DNA from: CAZKYP01 sp964556885
GTDB taxonomy: Bacteria > Planctomycetota > Phycisphaerae > Sedimentisphaerales > Anaerobacaceae
Assembly (NCBI GenBank): GCA_964556885.1
Contig: CAZKYP010000191.1
Coordinates: forward strand, 1 to 6,213
Reading direction: 5' to 3'
Length of the DNA stretch: 6,213 bases
Of this stretch, positions 1-6,213 are shown piece by piece (position 1 is the stretch's first letter; each line of letters opens with the position of its first letter). A program made the position numbers and the translations under genes. Under the pieces are notes generated by a model that was not told the origin of the DNA, searched no databases, and saw nothing but the letters and a program-made list of their open reading frames with translations.

Positions 1-1096
1 CCATATCAAGCGCCGCCCGGGCATCAACTCGGCCCCAGCCGTAGTAATCATCCCGGCCGGGATCGCCTAAATCTTTAGCAGAACGTTCCAGAAAATGTCG
101 AACTTCATCACTGGTTAGATCAGGCTCGATGGACAAGATCAACGCGGCCACACCCGCGGCGATCGGACAGGCCCCGGAAGTTCCTCCCATGGCATCCGTG
201 TAGTCGAGTATTGATGTGTCAGTATTATCACGATTGTACCCACGAGTTCCCACGATGTCCGTGGTCCATTGCGGTACGATGATACGGTTATCCCAGTTTC
301 CCGAAGGGGCTACGATGTCTAAGTGAGGACCGAAGTTGCTGTAGTCATATCGTACATCGTTAATATCTGTGGCTCCGACGGCAATCACCTCAGGAAGAAC
401 CGACGGATAGCGGGCTATGGACGATCCCTGGTTATCAGAGGCAACGACCACGACACACCCCTTTCCATCTCGTCCAATTCCGCCTGGTATTGTTACATCC
501 ATGATAGCGGAACGGACTATCGGCTTAGGCGTTGAACTGCTCCAGCTATTGCTGATAATATCAGCCCCATGTTCTGCCGCCCAGCGAATGGCGTTGGCAA
601 GTTCGGAGTCGGGATATGAGCCGTATACTGTGGCGCGTATGGGCATAACCCTGCATCTCCAGGTAACACCCACCACGCCAATGCTGTTGTTCCCTTCGGC
701 CGCTACTAATCCCGCACAAGCCGTACCATGTGCGGCATCATAATTACCGACGGGTTCCGGTACATCGTCGCTACTCTGGAAATCGTACCCAGGCACGAGA
801 TTATTGACCAGATCCGGATGATCCAGATCAACGCCGGTATCAATCACGGCGACCACGATATTCGGATCACCGGTCGTTATCTCCCACGCCGCTAAGGCAT
901 TAATATCCGCCCCGGGCGTGCCGCCGAATTGTCCTGTGTTATGCAGGTGCCACTGCATTGGAAAGTACTCATCATTCGGTTTAAAAGCGGCTGTATCTGA
1001 AGCAGTTTCAGATTGTGATAATCCCGCCGCTGCTGCAAGAACAACTACCAATCCAATTAACAGCAGCCTGATTCTGTAACAATTCAACCATTTCAT
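1..1096 (-). CDS. Secreted subtilisin-like (S8 family) serine protease, C-terminus off the window
   Basis: 365 codons are visible from ATG at 1096; the frame stays open to the window edge, so the C-terminus is missing. Residues 1-30 form a signal peptide (basic start, hydrophobic core about 11-24, Ala-rich end), so the product is exported. A stretch with QWHLHNTGQ at about 48-56 leads into the peptidase S8 domain. The catalytic triad is complete: Asp86 in VIDTGVD, His123 in AHGTACAG, and Ser307 in GGTSGACP. The oxyanion-hole Asn is probably Asn222 in ASDNQGS, where AAGN is more usual. The Gly-Cys after the catalytic Ser replaces the common Met-Ala. No inhibitor-I9-type propeptide lies between the signal peptide and the catalytic domain, as in many S8 proteins that begin with a QWHL motif. 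The C-terminal helix of the fold (YYGWGRVDARAAL, 351-363) is present, so the peptidase domain is essentially whole and only appended domains are unseen. The gene follows the PD40-dockerin gene by 33 nt on the same strand. The family is certain; the substrate is unknown. Confidence 0.93.
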   Translation of the reverse strand, partial: MKWLNCYRIRLLLIGLVVVLAAAAGLSQSETASDTAAFKPNDEYFPMQWHLHNTGQFGGTPGADINALAAWEITTGDPNIVVAVIDTGVDLDHPDLVNNLVPGYDFQSSDDVPEPVGNYDAAHGTACAGLVAAEGNNSIGVVGVTWRCRVMPIRATVYGSYPDSELANAIRWAAEHGADIISNSWSSSTPKPIVRSAIMDVTIPGGIGRDGKGCVVVVASDNQGSSIARYPSVLPEVIAVGATDINDVRYDYSNFGPHLDIVAPSGNWDNRIIVPQWTTDIVGTRGYNRDNTDTSILDYTDAMGGTSGACPIAAGVAALILSIEPDLTSDEVRHFLERSAKDLGDPGRDDYYGWGRVDARAALDM

Positions 1097-1103
1097 AACA
1101 AAT

Positions 1104-1112
1104 CTTCCTCTC
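1104..1112 (-). promoter_or_regulatory. Shine-Dalgarno site of the protease gene
   Basis: On the minus strand GAGAGGAAG lies 7 nt before the ATG at 1096. This purine-rich match to the 16S rRNA 3' end supports that start. It sits in the 33-nt spacer after the upstream gene's stop, which leaves little room for a separate promoter and fits co-transcription. Confidence 0.6.
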
Positions 1113-1129
1113 TTTTATTCCTCGTATTC

Positions 1130-2140
1130 TTATTCATCTGACATATTCTCCTGCTCCCAGTAACTCATGAAAACTTCCAGGTCTTTTATGTCCACAATAC
1201 CATCACCCAAGGGCATCGGGCCGATGTCACAGAGCGTTTCATTTGATCCCCAGTTGTCGATTATGATCAGCAAATCATCGGTATCTATATTTCCATCGCC
1301 GTTGAAATCAACGATGGGAATAACCTGTGCCTGCCAGATATCATACAAGCCGTAGCCTCCGGGCCGGTTCCAGCAGGACAGATACAGTGTTCGGCCGTCG
1401 GACGAGATTCCCGCGTAGTCCACGTCATCGGTGTTGATAATCGGTCCAAGATTTATCGGTTCTTCCCAGGGATCCGAAGTTGTCCTTCGTTTCGTCATCC
1501 ACAGATCGTAATAATTACTATACTTGCCAGGTCGCTGGGAGCTAAAGATAAGGGTTAGGCCGTCGGATGTAATGCTGGGTGCAATGTCATTACTTGAGCT
1601 GTTGATGGTCGACCCAAGATTAATCGGCTCAGTCCAGTCCTCATTCTTGGTCAGGCGTGTCGTTACATATAGGTCTCGGCCCCCTTCACCACCGGCTCTA
1701 TCTGAACTGAAGTAAAGTGATAAACCGTCAGCCGAAATGCAAGGATACCCGTCCTCGGCAGAACTGTTGATTGTTTCTCCAAGACTCACAGCGGTACTCC
1801 ATTCATCGTTCGTCGTTTCACGCGTGGTCACGTATAGGTCATGATTAGTCTTTTCAGGACCTCTACTGAAGTAAAGCTCCGAACCATCAGAGGAGATACT
1901 CGGGTCCCACTCACTGTGATCCGTCATGTTGACGGCAGGCCCAAGCTTCACCGACTGGCTCCAATCGTCATTAACTGTTGCACGAGTAGCGACCCATATA
2001 TCGTACCCATTCAAACCGCCGGATCGTCTGGAAGTAAAGAAGAGCGACAATCCATCAGTTGAAAGGCTTGCTCCACTATCCTGCATATTCCGGTTAATGA
2101 CTGGTCCAAGATTGATCGGCTGGCCGAAGGTGAAATCCGC
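1130..2140 (-). CDS. Exported PD40 (TolB-like) beta-propeller protein with C-terminal dockerin-like domain, start lost in gap
   Basis: The 336 visible codons run from the edge of the N gap (2140) to TAA at 1130-1132. The ATG at 2086 is internal: the frame continues upstream as ADFTFGQPINLGPVINRN, itself the opening of a PD40 unit. In planctomycete relatives I recall, ADFTFG directly follows the signal peptide, so the true start is probably about 20 codons into the gap. There are five units of about 52-57 residues, each with an S/T-x-DG-x-x-L-x-F-like strand (near 2056, 1885, 1729, 1561 and 1399) followed by a YDIW or RDLYVTTR strand. This is the WD40-like PD40 fold, which makes a beta-propeller, probably for binding. 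About 1155-1312 encodes a dockerin-like pair of calcium loops: DFNGDGNIDTDDL, then PLGDGIVDIKDL, ending in two tryptophan helices (DNWG, SYWEQ). The second loop lacks the first Asp. Such dockerins are common in non-cellulosomal planctomycete secreted proteins. No catalytic motif is seen, so the role is inferred as extracytoplasmic binding or attachment. Confidence 0.88.
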   Translation of the reverse strand, partial: ADFTFGQPINLGPVINRNMQDSGASLSTDGLSLFFTSRRSGGLNGYDIWVATRATVNDDWSQSVKLGPAVNMTDHSEWDPSISSDGSELYFSRGPEKTNHDLYVTTRETTNDEWSTAVSLGETINSSAEDGYPCISADGLSLYFSSDRAGGEGGRDLYVTTRLTKNEDWTEPINLGSTINSSSNDIAPSITSDGLTLIFSSQRPGKYSNYYDLWMTKRRTTSDPWEEPINLGPIINTDDVDYAGISSDGRTLYLSCWNRPGGYGLYDIWQAQVIPIVDFNGDGNIDTDDLLIIIDNWGSNETLCDIGPMPLGDGIVDIKDLEVFMSYWEQENMSDE

Positions 2141-2240
2141 NNNNNNNNNNNNNNNNNNNNNNNNNNNNNNNNNNNNNNNNNNNNNNNNNNNNNNNNNNNN
2201 NNNNNNNNNNNNNNNNNNNNNNNNNNNNNNNNNNNNNNNN
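2141..2240. other. Assembly gap (100 N)
   Basis: Exactly 100 unknown bases, the usual placeholder for a scaffold join of unknown or estimated length. It hides the start, signal peptide, ribosome binding site and promoter of the PD40-dockerin gene, and possibly part of the sigma-factor promoter. Apparent open frames that cross it on either strand are artefacts. Adjacency of the two halves of the window rests on scaffolding, not on read sequence. Confidence 0.97.
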
Positions 2241-2351
2241 TCAGTAAAGTTATCGAGTACAGTATAATCATGGAAATCTGGCGGAGAGTTTATATGGAAC
2301 CAAAGTGCCGGTGGTATTTCCGGTCCGCCGCATGGGAGCGTTTTGAAGCTT
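2241..2351 (+). promoter_or_regulatory. Upstream region of the sigma-kinase operon with candidate -10 box
   Basis: This short stretch lies between the gap and the sigma-factor start. TATAAT at 2263-2268 is a perfect -10 hexamer on the plus strand. A -35 at normal spacing would fall at about 2240-2246, on the gap edge, and the few visible bases do not resemble TTGACA. If used, transcription would begin near 2275, giving a leader of roughly 70 nt. GGGAG at 2334-2338 is a possible ribosome binding site, too close to the TTG at 2343 (4 nt) and rather far from the ATG at 2352 (13 nt). No plus-strand frame here looks like a gene. Confidence 0.35.
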
Positions 2352-3131
2352 ATGCGACCCGAGGATAAGACAGATATGGGGGGAACTCAGGAGGCGTTTC
2401 TAACAACGCATTGGTCCTTCGTGGATAAAATCGACACCTCGGATGACAGCGGCCAGAGTCGTGCCCTGGTCGGGCTGCTGCTTAAACGCTACTGGAAGCC
2501 GGTTTACTGCTATCTTAGGCGGAAAGGCTTCGATAACGAACGAGCCAAAGATCTGACGCAGGGTTTCTTTCACGAAGTGGTTCTCGGCCGACAGCTCATC
2601 GAAAGAGCCGACCGTTCCAAAGGTCGCTTCCGGTCATACCTGCTTGTCGCTCTTAATAACTACTTATCGTCCGTCCGTACGGCGGAAACCGTTCAAAAGC
2701 GTATGCCCAAAGGTAGTCTTGTATCACTCGATATGACAGAACCACCGGATTTTCGGCGGGTTGCCGGAAACTATACGCCGGAGGAGTCTTTTGATTATGC
2801 ATGGGTATCGACTCTCCTGGAACAGGTCCTGGAAGAGCTCGAAACTTCATGCTACAGGGAGGGCAAAACCGTCCATTGGCATGTTTTCCGCGAAAGAGTC
2901 CTGACACCGATTATGGACGGAGTCGATCCTGCACCTTTGTCGGAAATCTGTCACAAGTATGATATAGCAAGTCCACGCATGGCCTCCAATATGATCGTTA
3001 CTGTCAAAAGGCGTTTTCAAACCATTTTGCGAGAACATTTGAGTCGAACCGTCACATCGGACGGTCAGATCGACGATGAATTAGCAGAAATATCGAAATT
3101 CCTGCCTCAAATGGCGCAGTATGAAAAATAA
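2352..3131 (+). CDS. ECF-type sigma-70 family RNA polymerase sigma factor, planctomycete STK-linked group
   Basis: A 259-residue cytoplasmic sigma factor that would direct RNA polymerase to its own promoter set. Numbering is from ATG 2352. The N-terminal TTHWSFV (18-24) and RYWKPVYCYLRRKGF (46-60) match region 2.1. AKDLTQGFF (65-73) is region 2.2. ADRSKGRFRSYLLVALNNYL (86-105) matches regions 2.3/2.4, the -10 recognition helix. A long linker follows. About 193-230, including LSEICHKYDI and ASNMIVTVKRRFQTILREHL, is a divergent region 4 helix-turn-helix for -35 contact. Overall this is the planctomycete/acidobacterial group usually found beside Ser/Thr kinase genes, longer than a typical ECF factor of about 180-200 aa. 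Region 2.2 has R-A-K-D where most ECF factors have D-A-E-D. No anti-sigma gene is adjacent; the kinase gene starts 17 nt downstream. The start is uncertain: TTG 2343, ATG 2352 and ATG 2376 all precede TTHWS. ATG 2376 has GAGG 11 nt before it; ATG 2352 is chosen as the first ATG. Confidence 0.9.
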   Translation: MRPEDKTDMGGTQEAFLTTHWSFVDKIDTSDDSGQSRALVGLLLKRYWKPVYCYLRRKGFDNERAKDLTQGFFHEVVLGRQLIERADRSKGRFRSYLLVALNNYLSSVRTAETVQKRMPKGSLVSLDMTEPPDFRRVAGNYTPEESFDYAWVSTLLEQVLEELETSCYREGKTVHWHVFRERVLTPIMDGVDPAPLSEICHKYDIASPRMASNMIVTVKRRFQTILREHLSRTVTSDGQIDDELAEISKFLPQMAQYEK

Positions 3132-3148
3132 TTCCAGTACTAACAGGT

Positions 3149-6100
3149 ATGAGCAAGACTTCACTATTTGATCTTGGACCTGAGAAGTTGAACCGACTGC
3201 TGTCTATCGGCAGGGAAGAGATAAATACAGGCAATGACCCAGGGATCGAGTCTTCAGCGCTTAATTCTGAAACGCAGAACCTGACAGAGAAACCGGGAAG
3301 CTGGATAGGCAGGTACAAACTAATCCGATTGCTCGGTGAAGGCGGCATGGGGATTGTCTATCTGGCCGAGCAGGAGCATCCTATCAAACGCCGGGTTGCT
3401 CTGAAAATCATCAAACCGGGCATGGATTCGAGACGGATTATCGCCCGTTTCGAGGCGGAACGTCAAACTTTAGCTCTTCTGGATCATCCGAACATCGCTC
3501 ATGTTTATGACGCCGGGACGACAGAGGCCGGACGACCTTATTTTGTCATGGAATATGTCAATGGTTTGCCTGTCACCGAGCATTGCGACCACTACAAGCT
3601 GACAATCGAGGAGCGGCTGCGATTATTCCGGCAGGTTTGTCTGGCCGTTCATCATGCCCATCAGAAAGGGATCATTCACCGAGACATCAAGCCGTCGAAT
3701 ATATTAGTCTCGACGACGGATGACCAGGCAATTCCGAAGATTATTGACTTCGGTGTGGCCAAGGCACTAAGCCCGACTCTGACCGAGCGCACGTTGATTA
3801 CAGAGCAGGGCCGGTTGTTCGGCACACCTGAATATATGAGCCCCGAGCAGGCTGATATGGAGAATGAGAACATTGACACTCGTTCGGACATTTATTCTTT
3901 GGGCGTGCTGCTGTATGTGTTGTTGACAGGCGTTCTGCCGTTCGATTCCGATACCCTTCGTACTGGCGGCATAGAACATATCCGGCAGATTATTCGCGAA
4001 ACCGATCCCAAAACACCAAGCACTCGATTGACCAAATTAGGCAAACAGGCCATAAAAGTTGCTGAAAGCCGCAGTACCGAAGCTTCAACATTAGCAAAGT
4101 GCCTGCATAAAGAGCTCGAGTGGATTCCGCTTAAGGCGATGCGTAAGGAGCGTTCCGAACGCTATCGTTCGGCCTCCGAACTGGCAGACGATATCGAAAA
4201 CTACCTTAAGGGCGCTCCACTGATAGCTGGGCCATTGAGAAAGGTGTACCGAACAAAGAAGTTTATACAAAGACATAAACCCTGGGTAATCGGAATAGCA
4301 GCAGTGCTGGGTGTACTTATAGCCGGTACGGTAGTCTCAACTGCCTTTTTCATCATGGCAAAACGACAGGCTGAAGTCTATCGCCGTTCCCTGTATGTTA
4401 GAAATGTTAATCTGGCTGACAAGTACTACCTGGAGAATAACTTAAGTCGTGTGCATGATTTATTGAAAGCGTGTCCCGAAGACTTGCGCGAATGGGAATG
4501 GTACTACCTGTGGCGTGTAACAGACCAGTCTCAAATGACGCTTCGGGGACACCATGCGGAAGTTGATGTGGTCGCATTCAGTCCGGACGGCAAGCGAATT
4601 ATCTCGGCCGGTAGAGATAATACGCTCAAGGTCTGGGATGCAGACACTGGTAAACAAATGAGGACTCTTAATGGCGCGCCCCCCGTAGCGTTCAGTTCAG
4701 ACGGCAAGCAGATGGTTTCAGGCAGTGGGGGTAATGACCTTAAGTTGTGGGATACAGTCAGTGGTACCCTGTTGATGACGCTAAGAGGACATACCGCCCC
4801 CGCTTGGTCGGCAGCCTTCAGTCCAGATGGCAGACAAATTGTCTCGGGCAGCGAAGATAAGGCTGTCAGGGTATGGGACGTAAACAGCGGTCGAGAACTC
4901 AGGAATCTTGAGGGGCATGCGCTTGGTGTTGCTTCAGTGGCGTTCAGTCCCGACGGCAACCGTATCGTCTCAGGCAGTTGGGATTATACCGTCAAAGTCT
5001 GGGATGCCAACGACGGCAGCCTGCTAAAAACGATCAACGACCATGGAGTCGGTCAGATTTATTCAGTAGCGTTCACACCGGACGGCACAAGGATTGTCTT
5101 TGGCGGCTTTAGTGCAGGTATCGAGATTCTTGATGCAAACAACTACAGCGAACTGATGACACTTAACGGAGGCGGTGTATGTCATTCGATCGCGTTCAGT
5201 CCGGATGGCCGCCGGATTACAGCGGGAAGTGGGACCACGACGTTCAAAGTATGGGACGCCATAAGCGGTAGCGAATCGATGATTCTAAAGGGACATACGC
5301 GCCGAGTCAGGTCCGTGGCGTTCAGTCCCGATGGCAAGCGGATTGTCTCGGGCAGTAAGGATGAGACCATCAAGGTGTGGGACCTCGACAGGATCGGTGA
5401 CGCGACGACGCTTCGAGGACATACGGGACCTGTTCATTCTATAGCTTTTGGTCCGGACGGCAGGCGGATTGTCTCGGGTAGTGGCAATGGTGATAATACA
5501 CTCAAGCTGTGGGACGCCGTCAGCGGCAGCGTGTTGATGACGCTGGAAGGACACACGGGTCCAGTCTGGTCGGTAGCGTTCAGTCCCGACGGCAGGCGGG
5601 TTGTCTCGGGCAGTAAAGATGAGACCATCAAGGTATGGGACCTCAATAGAACCAGCGACCCCATGACCCTTCCGGGACCTGTGGGAGTTCTTCGTCCCGT
5701 GGCTTTCAGCCCGGATGGCAGGTACATTGCTTCGGGTAGCGACGATGATGATGATACGACACTTAAACTATGGGATGTCGTCAACGGCAACGTATTGACG
5801 ACGCTGGAAGAACACACGAGTTTAGTAACAGCAGCGGCCTTCAGTCCGGACGGCAAGCGGATTGTCTCAGGCAGCCGGGATGGGATAATTAAGGTGTGGG
5901 ACGTTAATCACCACGGAGAACCGAAAACCCTGGAGAGACATACGACCTGGGTTTCCTGCGTTGCTTTCAGTCCTGACGGCAAGCGGATCGTTTCGGGAAG
6001 CTGGGATAAGACACTCAGAGTGTGGGATGCCGATACCGGTCACGAGTTGAGAACACTTACCGGACATGACAAGCGGGTTAATTCGGTATCCTTCAGTCCG

Positions 6101-6213
6101 GACGGCAAGCGAATTGTCTCTTGCAGTGACGATCGGACACTGAAGGTATGGGATGCCGAAAGTGGGGACGAACTGGTGACTATCCATGGACATACCAGCT
6201 ATGTTCGGTCGGT
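3149..6213 (+). CDS. Membrane Ser/Thr protein kinase (Hanks-type) with C-terminal WD40 propeller, 3' end off the window
   Basis: 1021 complete codons are visible and the frame is open at the window end. It starts at ATG 3149; an in-frame stop at 3122 excludes an earlier start. Residues 1-55 are an unstructured leader. The kinase domain (about 56-355) is intact: Gly-rich loop GEGGMG 63-68, ATP Lys86 in VALKIIKP, helix-C Glu104 probably, HRDIKPSN 177-184 with catalytic Asp179, DFG 200-202, GTPEYMSPEQ 225-234 and SDIYSLG 246-252. It should therefore phosphorylate Ser/Thr. One transmembrane helix (379-403) follows a basic stretch, putting the kinase in the cytoplasm and the rest probably outside the membrane. 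A conserved juxtamembrane linker (about 410-456, with ACPEDLREWEWYYLW) leads to the WD40 array from about 465. Only 17 nt separate it from the sigma-factor stop and there is no good Shine-Dalgarno (AGG lies 1 nt before ATG), so translational coupling in one operon is likely. Target and signal are unknown; the adjacent sigma factor is the obvious candidate partner. Confidence 0.94.
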   Translation, partial: MSKTSLFDLGPEKLNRLLSIGREEINTGNDPGIESSALNSETQNLTEKPGSWIGRYKLIRLLGEGGMGIVYLAEQEHPIKRRVALKIIKPGMDSRRIIARFEAERQTLALLDHPNIAHVYDAGTTEAGRPYFVMEYVNGLPVTEHCDHYKLTIEERLRLFRQVCLAVHHAHQKGIIHRDIKPSNILVSTTDDQAIPKIIDFGVAKALSPTLTERTLITEQGRLFGTPEYMSPEQADMENENIDTRSDIYSLGVLLYVLLTGVLPFDSDTLRTGGIEHIRQIIRETDPKTPSTRLTKLGKQAIKVAESRSTEASTLAKCLHKELEWIPLKAMRKERSERYRSASELADDIENYLKGAPLIAGPLRKVYRTKKFIQRHKPWVIGIAAVLGVLIAGTVVSTAFFIMAKRQAEVYRRSLYVRNVNLADKYYLENNLSRVHDLLKACPEDLREWEWYYLWRVTDQSQMTLRGHHAEVDVVAFSPDGKRIISAGRDNTLKVWDADTGKQMRTLNGAPPVAFSSDGKQMVSGSGGNDLKLWDTVSGTLLMTLRGHTAPAWSAAFSPDGRQIVSGSEDKAVRVWDVNSGRELRNLEGHALGVASVAFSPDGNRIVSGSWDYTVKVWDANDGSLLKTINDHGVGQIYSVAFTPDGTRIVFGGFSAGIEILDANNYSELMTLNGGGVCHSIAFSPDGRRITAGSGTTTFKVWDAISGSESMILKGHTRRVRSVAFSPDGKRIVSGSKDETIKVWDLDRIGDATTLRGHTGPVHSIAFGPDGRRIVSGSGNGDNTLKLWDAVSGSVLMTLEGHTGPVWSVAFSPDGRRVVSGSKDETIKVWDLNRTSDPMTLPGPVGVLRPVAFSPDGRYIASGSDDDDDTTLKLWDVVNGNVLTTLEEHTSLVTAAAFSPDGKRIVSGSRDGIIKVWDVNHHGEPKTLERHTTWVSCVAFSPDGKRIVSGSWDKTLRVWDADTGHELRTLTGHDKRVNSVSFSPDGKRIVSCSDDRTLKVWDAESGDELVTIHGHTSYVRS
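5285..5803 (+). repeat. Tandem duplication of a two-blade WD40 unit (repeats 7-8 and 9-10)
   Basis: Copy 1 is 5285-5542 and copy 2 is 5543-5803. The cores 5315-5386 and 5573-5644 match at 66 of 72 bases by eye, with five of the six differences being A/G changes and the other C/T. They are offset by 258 nt, exactly two blades. Both carry SGSKDETIKVWDL, and the next blade of each carries LKLWD-x-V-x-G-x-V-L-x-TLE-x-HT. The second half is less alike (about 52 of 66 bases over the KLWD segment). The pattern points to duplication of a two-blade unit followed by divergence. Confidence 0.75.
5741..5755 (+). repeat. GAY trinucleotide run encoding five aspartates in WD40 repeat 10
   Basis: GAC followed by four GAT codons encodes Asp865-Asp869 of the kinase, in the loop before the TLKLWD strand of repeat 10. 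The matching loop of repeat 8 reads GNGDN and normal repeats have only two or three residues there. The short run is a likely slippage site that lengthens an exposed acidic loop without breaking the frame. Confidence 0.7.

Larger units (their letters stand above)
4541..6213 (+). repeat. WD40 repeat array, 13 complete repeats plus the start of a 14th
   Basis: Repeats begin at about 4541, 4667, 4781, 4907, 5033, 5162, 5285, 5411, 5543, 5669, 5804, 5930, 6056 and 6182. Most are 42 codons and follow L-x-GH-(x)n-V-x-S-V-AFSPDG-x-RIVSGS-x-D-x-T-(L/I)-KVWD. Repeat 2 (38 codons) has lost the GH segment. Repeats 5 and 6 are the most divergent, lacking the GH and, in 5, the WD (ILDANN). Repeats 8 and 10 are longer (44 and 45) because of insertions in the loop before KLWD. 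Fourteen repeats would make two seven-bladed propellers, but the array may continue past the window. WD40 propellers usually act as protein-binding platforms; the ligand here is unknown. Confidence 0.95.

Noticed and set aside
323..743. Two plus-strand open frames of 70 and 108 codons
   Set aside because: They lie antisense to the intact subtilisin-like protease, whose motifs run through the whole stretch, and their translations resemble no protein I know.
1097..1129. Terminator or independent promoter between the two minus-strand genes
   Set aside because: The 33-nt spacer has no hairpin and is mostly occupied by a purine-rich ribosome binding region.
2086..2086. ATG at 2086 as the start of the PD40-dockerin gene
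   Set aside because: The frame continues upstream to the gap with 18 more codons that match the opening of a PD40 unit, and a start here would lack a signal peptide.
1926..2271. Open frames on both strands that run across the N gap
   Set aside because: The frames exist only because the unknown bases are read through as X; the gap length is arbitrary, so the frame on the far side means nothing.
2280..2329. GGCGGA / TCCGCC inverted repeat as an operator or hairpin
   Set aside because: The arms are only 6 nt with a 38-nt loop, easily expected by chance in sequence of this composition.
2270..2368. A 32-codon plus-strand frame that could be a leader peptide before the sigma gene
   Set aside because: There is no ribosome binding site before its ATG, the sequence is rich in Trp and Arg without attenuator-like structure, and it overlaps the sigma-factor start.
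4531..6193. Several minus-strand open frames with repeated LPETIRLPSGLNA-like motifs
   Set aside because: These are the antisense of the WD40 codons for SPDGKRIVSGS; the repetition mirrors the real plus-strand repeats.

Overview
The window looks like a contig from a member of the Planctomycetota, probably the Phycisphaerae/Sedimentisphaerales side. This is an inference from protein families, not from a marker gene. The clues are a sigma factor with an adjacent large Ser/Thr kinase ending in WD40 repeats, and a secreted PD40-repeat protein ending in a dockerin-like segment with a second calcium loop of the form GDGIVD. A run of 100 N (2141-2240) is an assembly gap, so the distance and linkage across it are not certain.

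Left half, minus strand: two genes read right to left. The first (visible 1130-2140) encodes an exported beta-propeller protein with five PD40/TolB-like repeats and a C-terminal dockerin-like domain; its start lies in the gap. Its stop is 33 nt from the start of the second gene (1-1096), a secreted subtilisin-like (S8) serine protease with a signal peptide, a complete Asp/His/Ser triad and no visible propeptide; its C-terminus is beyond the window. They are probably one operon of extracytoplasmic proteins.

Right half, plus strand: a sigma-70/ECF-type sigma factor (about 259 aa, 2352-3131) is followed after 17 nt by a very long Ser/Thr kinase gene (3149 to beyond 6213). The kinase has an N-terminal Hanks-type catalytic domain with all key residues, one transmembrane helix, and 13 complete WD40 repeats plus the start of a fourteenth. 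The pair fits the planctomycete arrangement of an ECF sigma factor beside an STK gene. The kinase would sense something through the WD40 propeller and control the sigma factor, by phosphorylation or otherwise.

The two halves are divergent across a short region that includes the gap. A TATAAT hexamer sits just right of the gap. I see no RNA genes, CRISPR, insertion sequences or phage genes. The points most worth a second look are a charge change in sigma region 2.2 (RAKD where typical ECF factors have DAED) next to a kinase gene, and the recent two-blade duplication inside the WD40 array.
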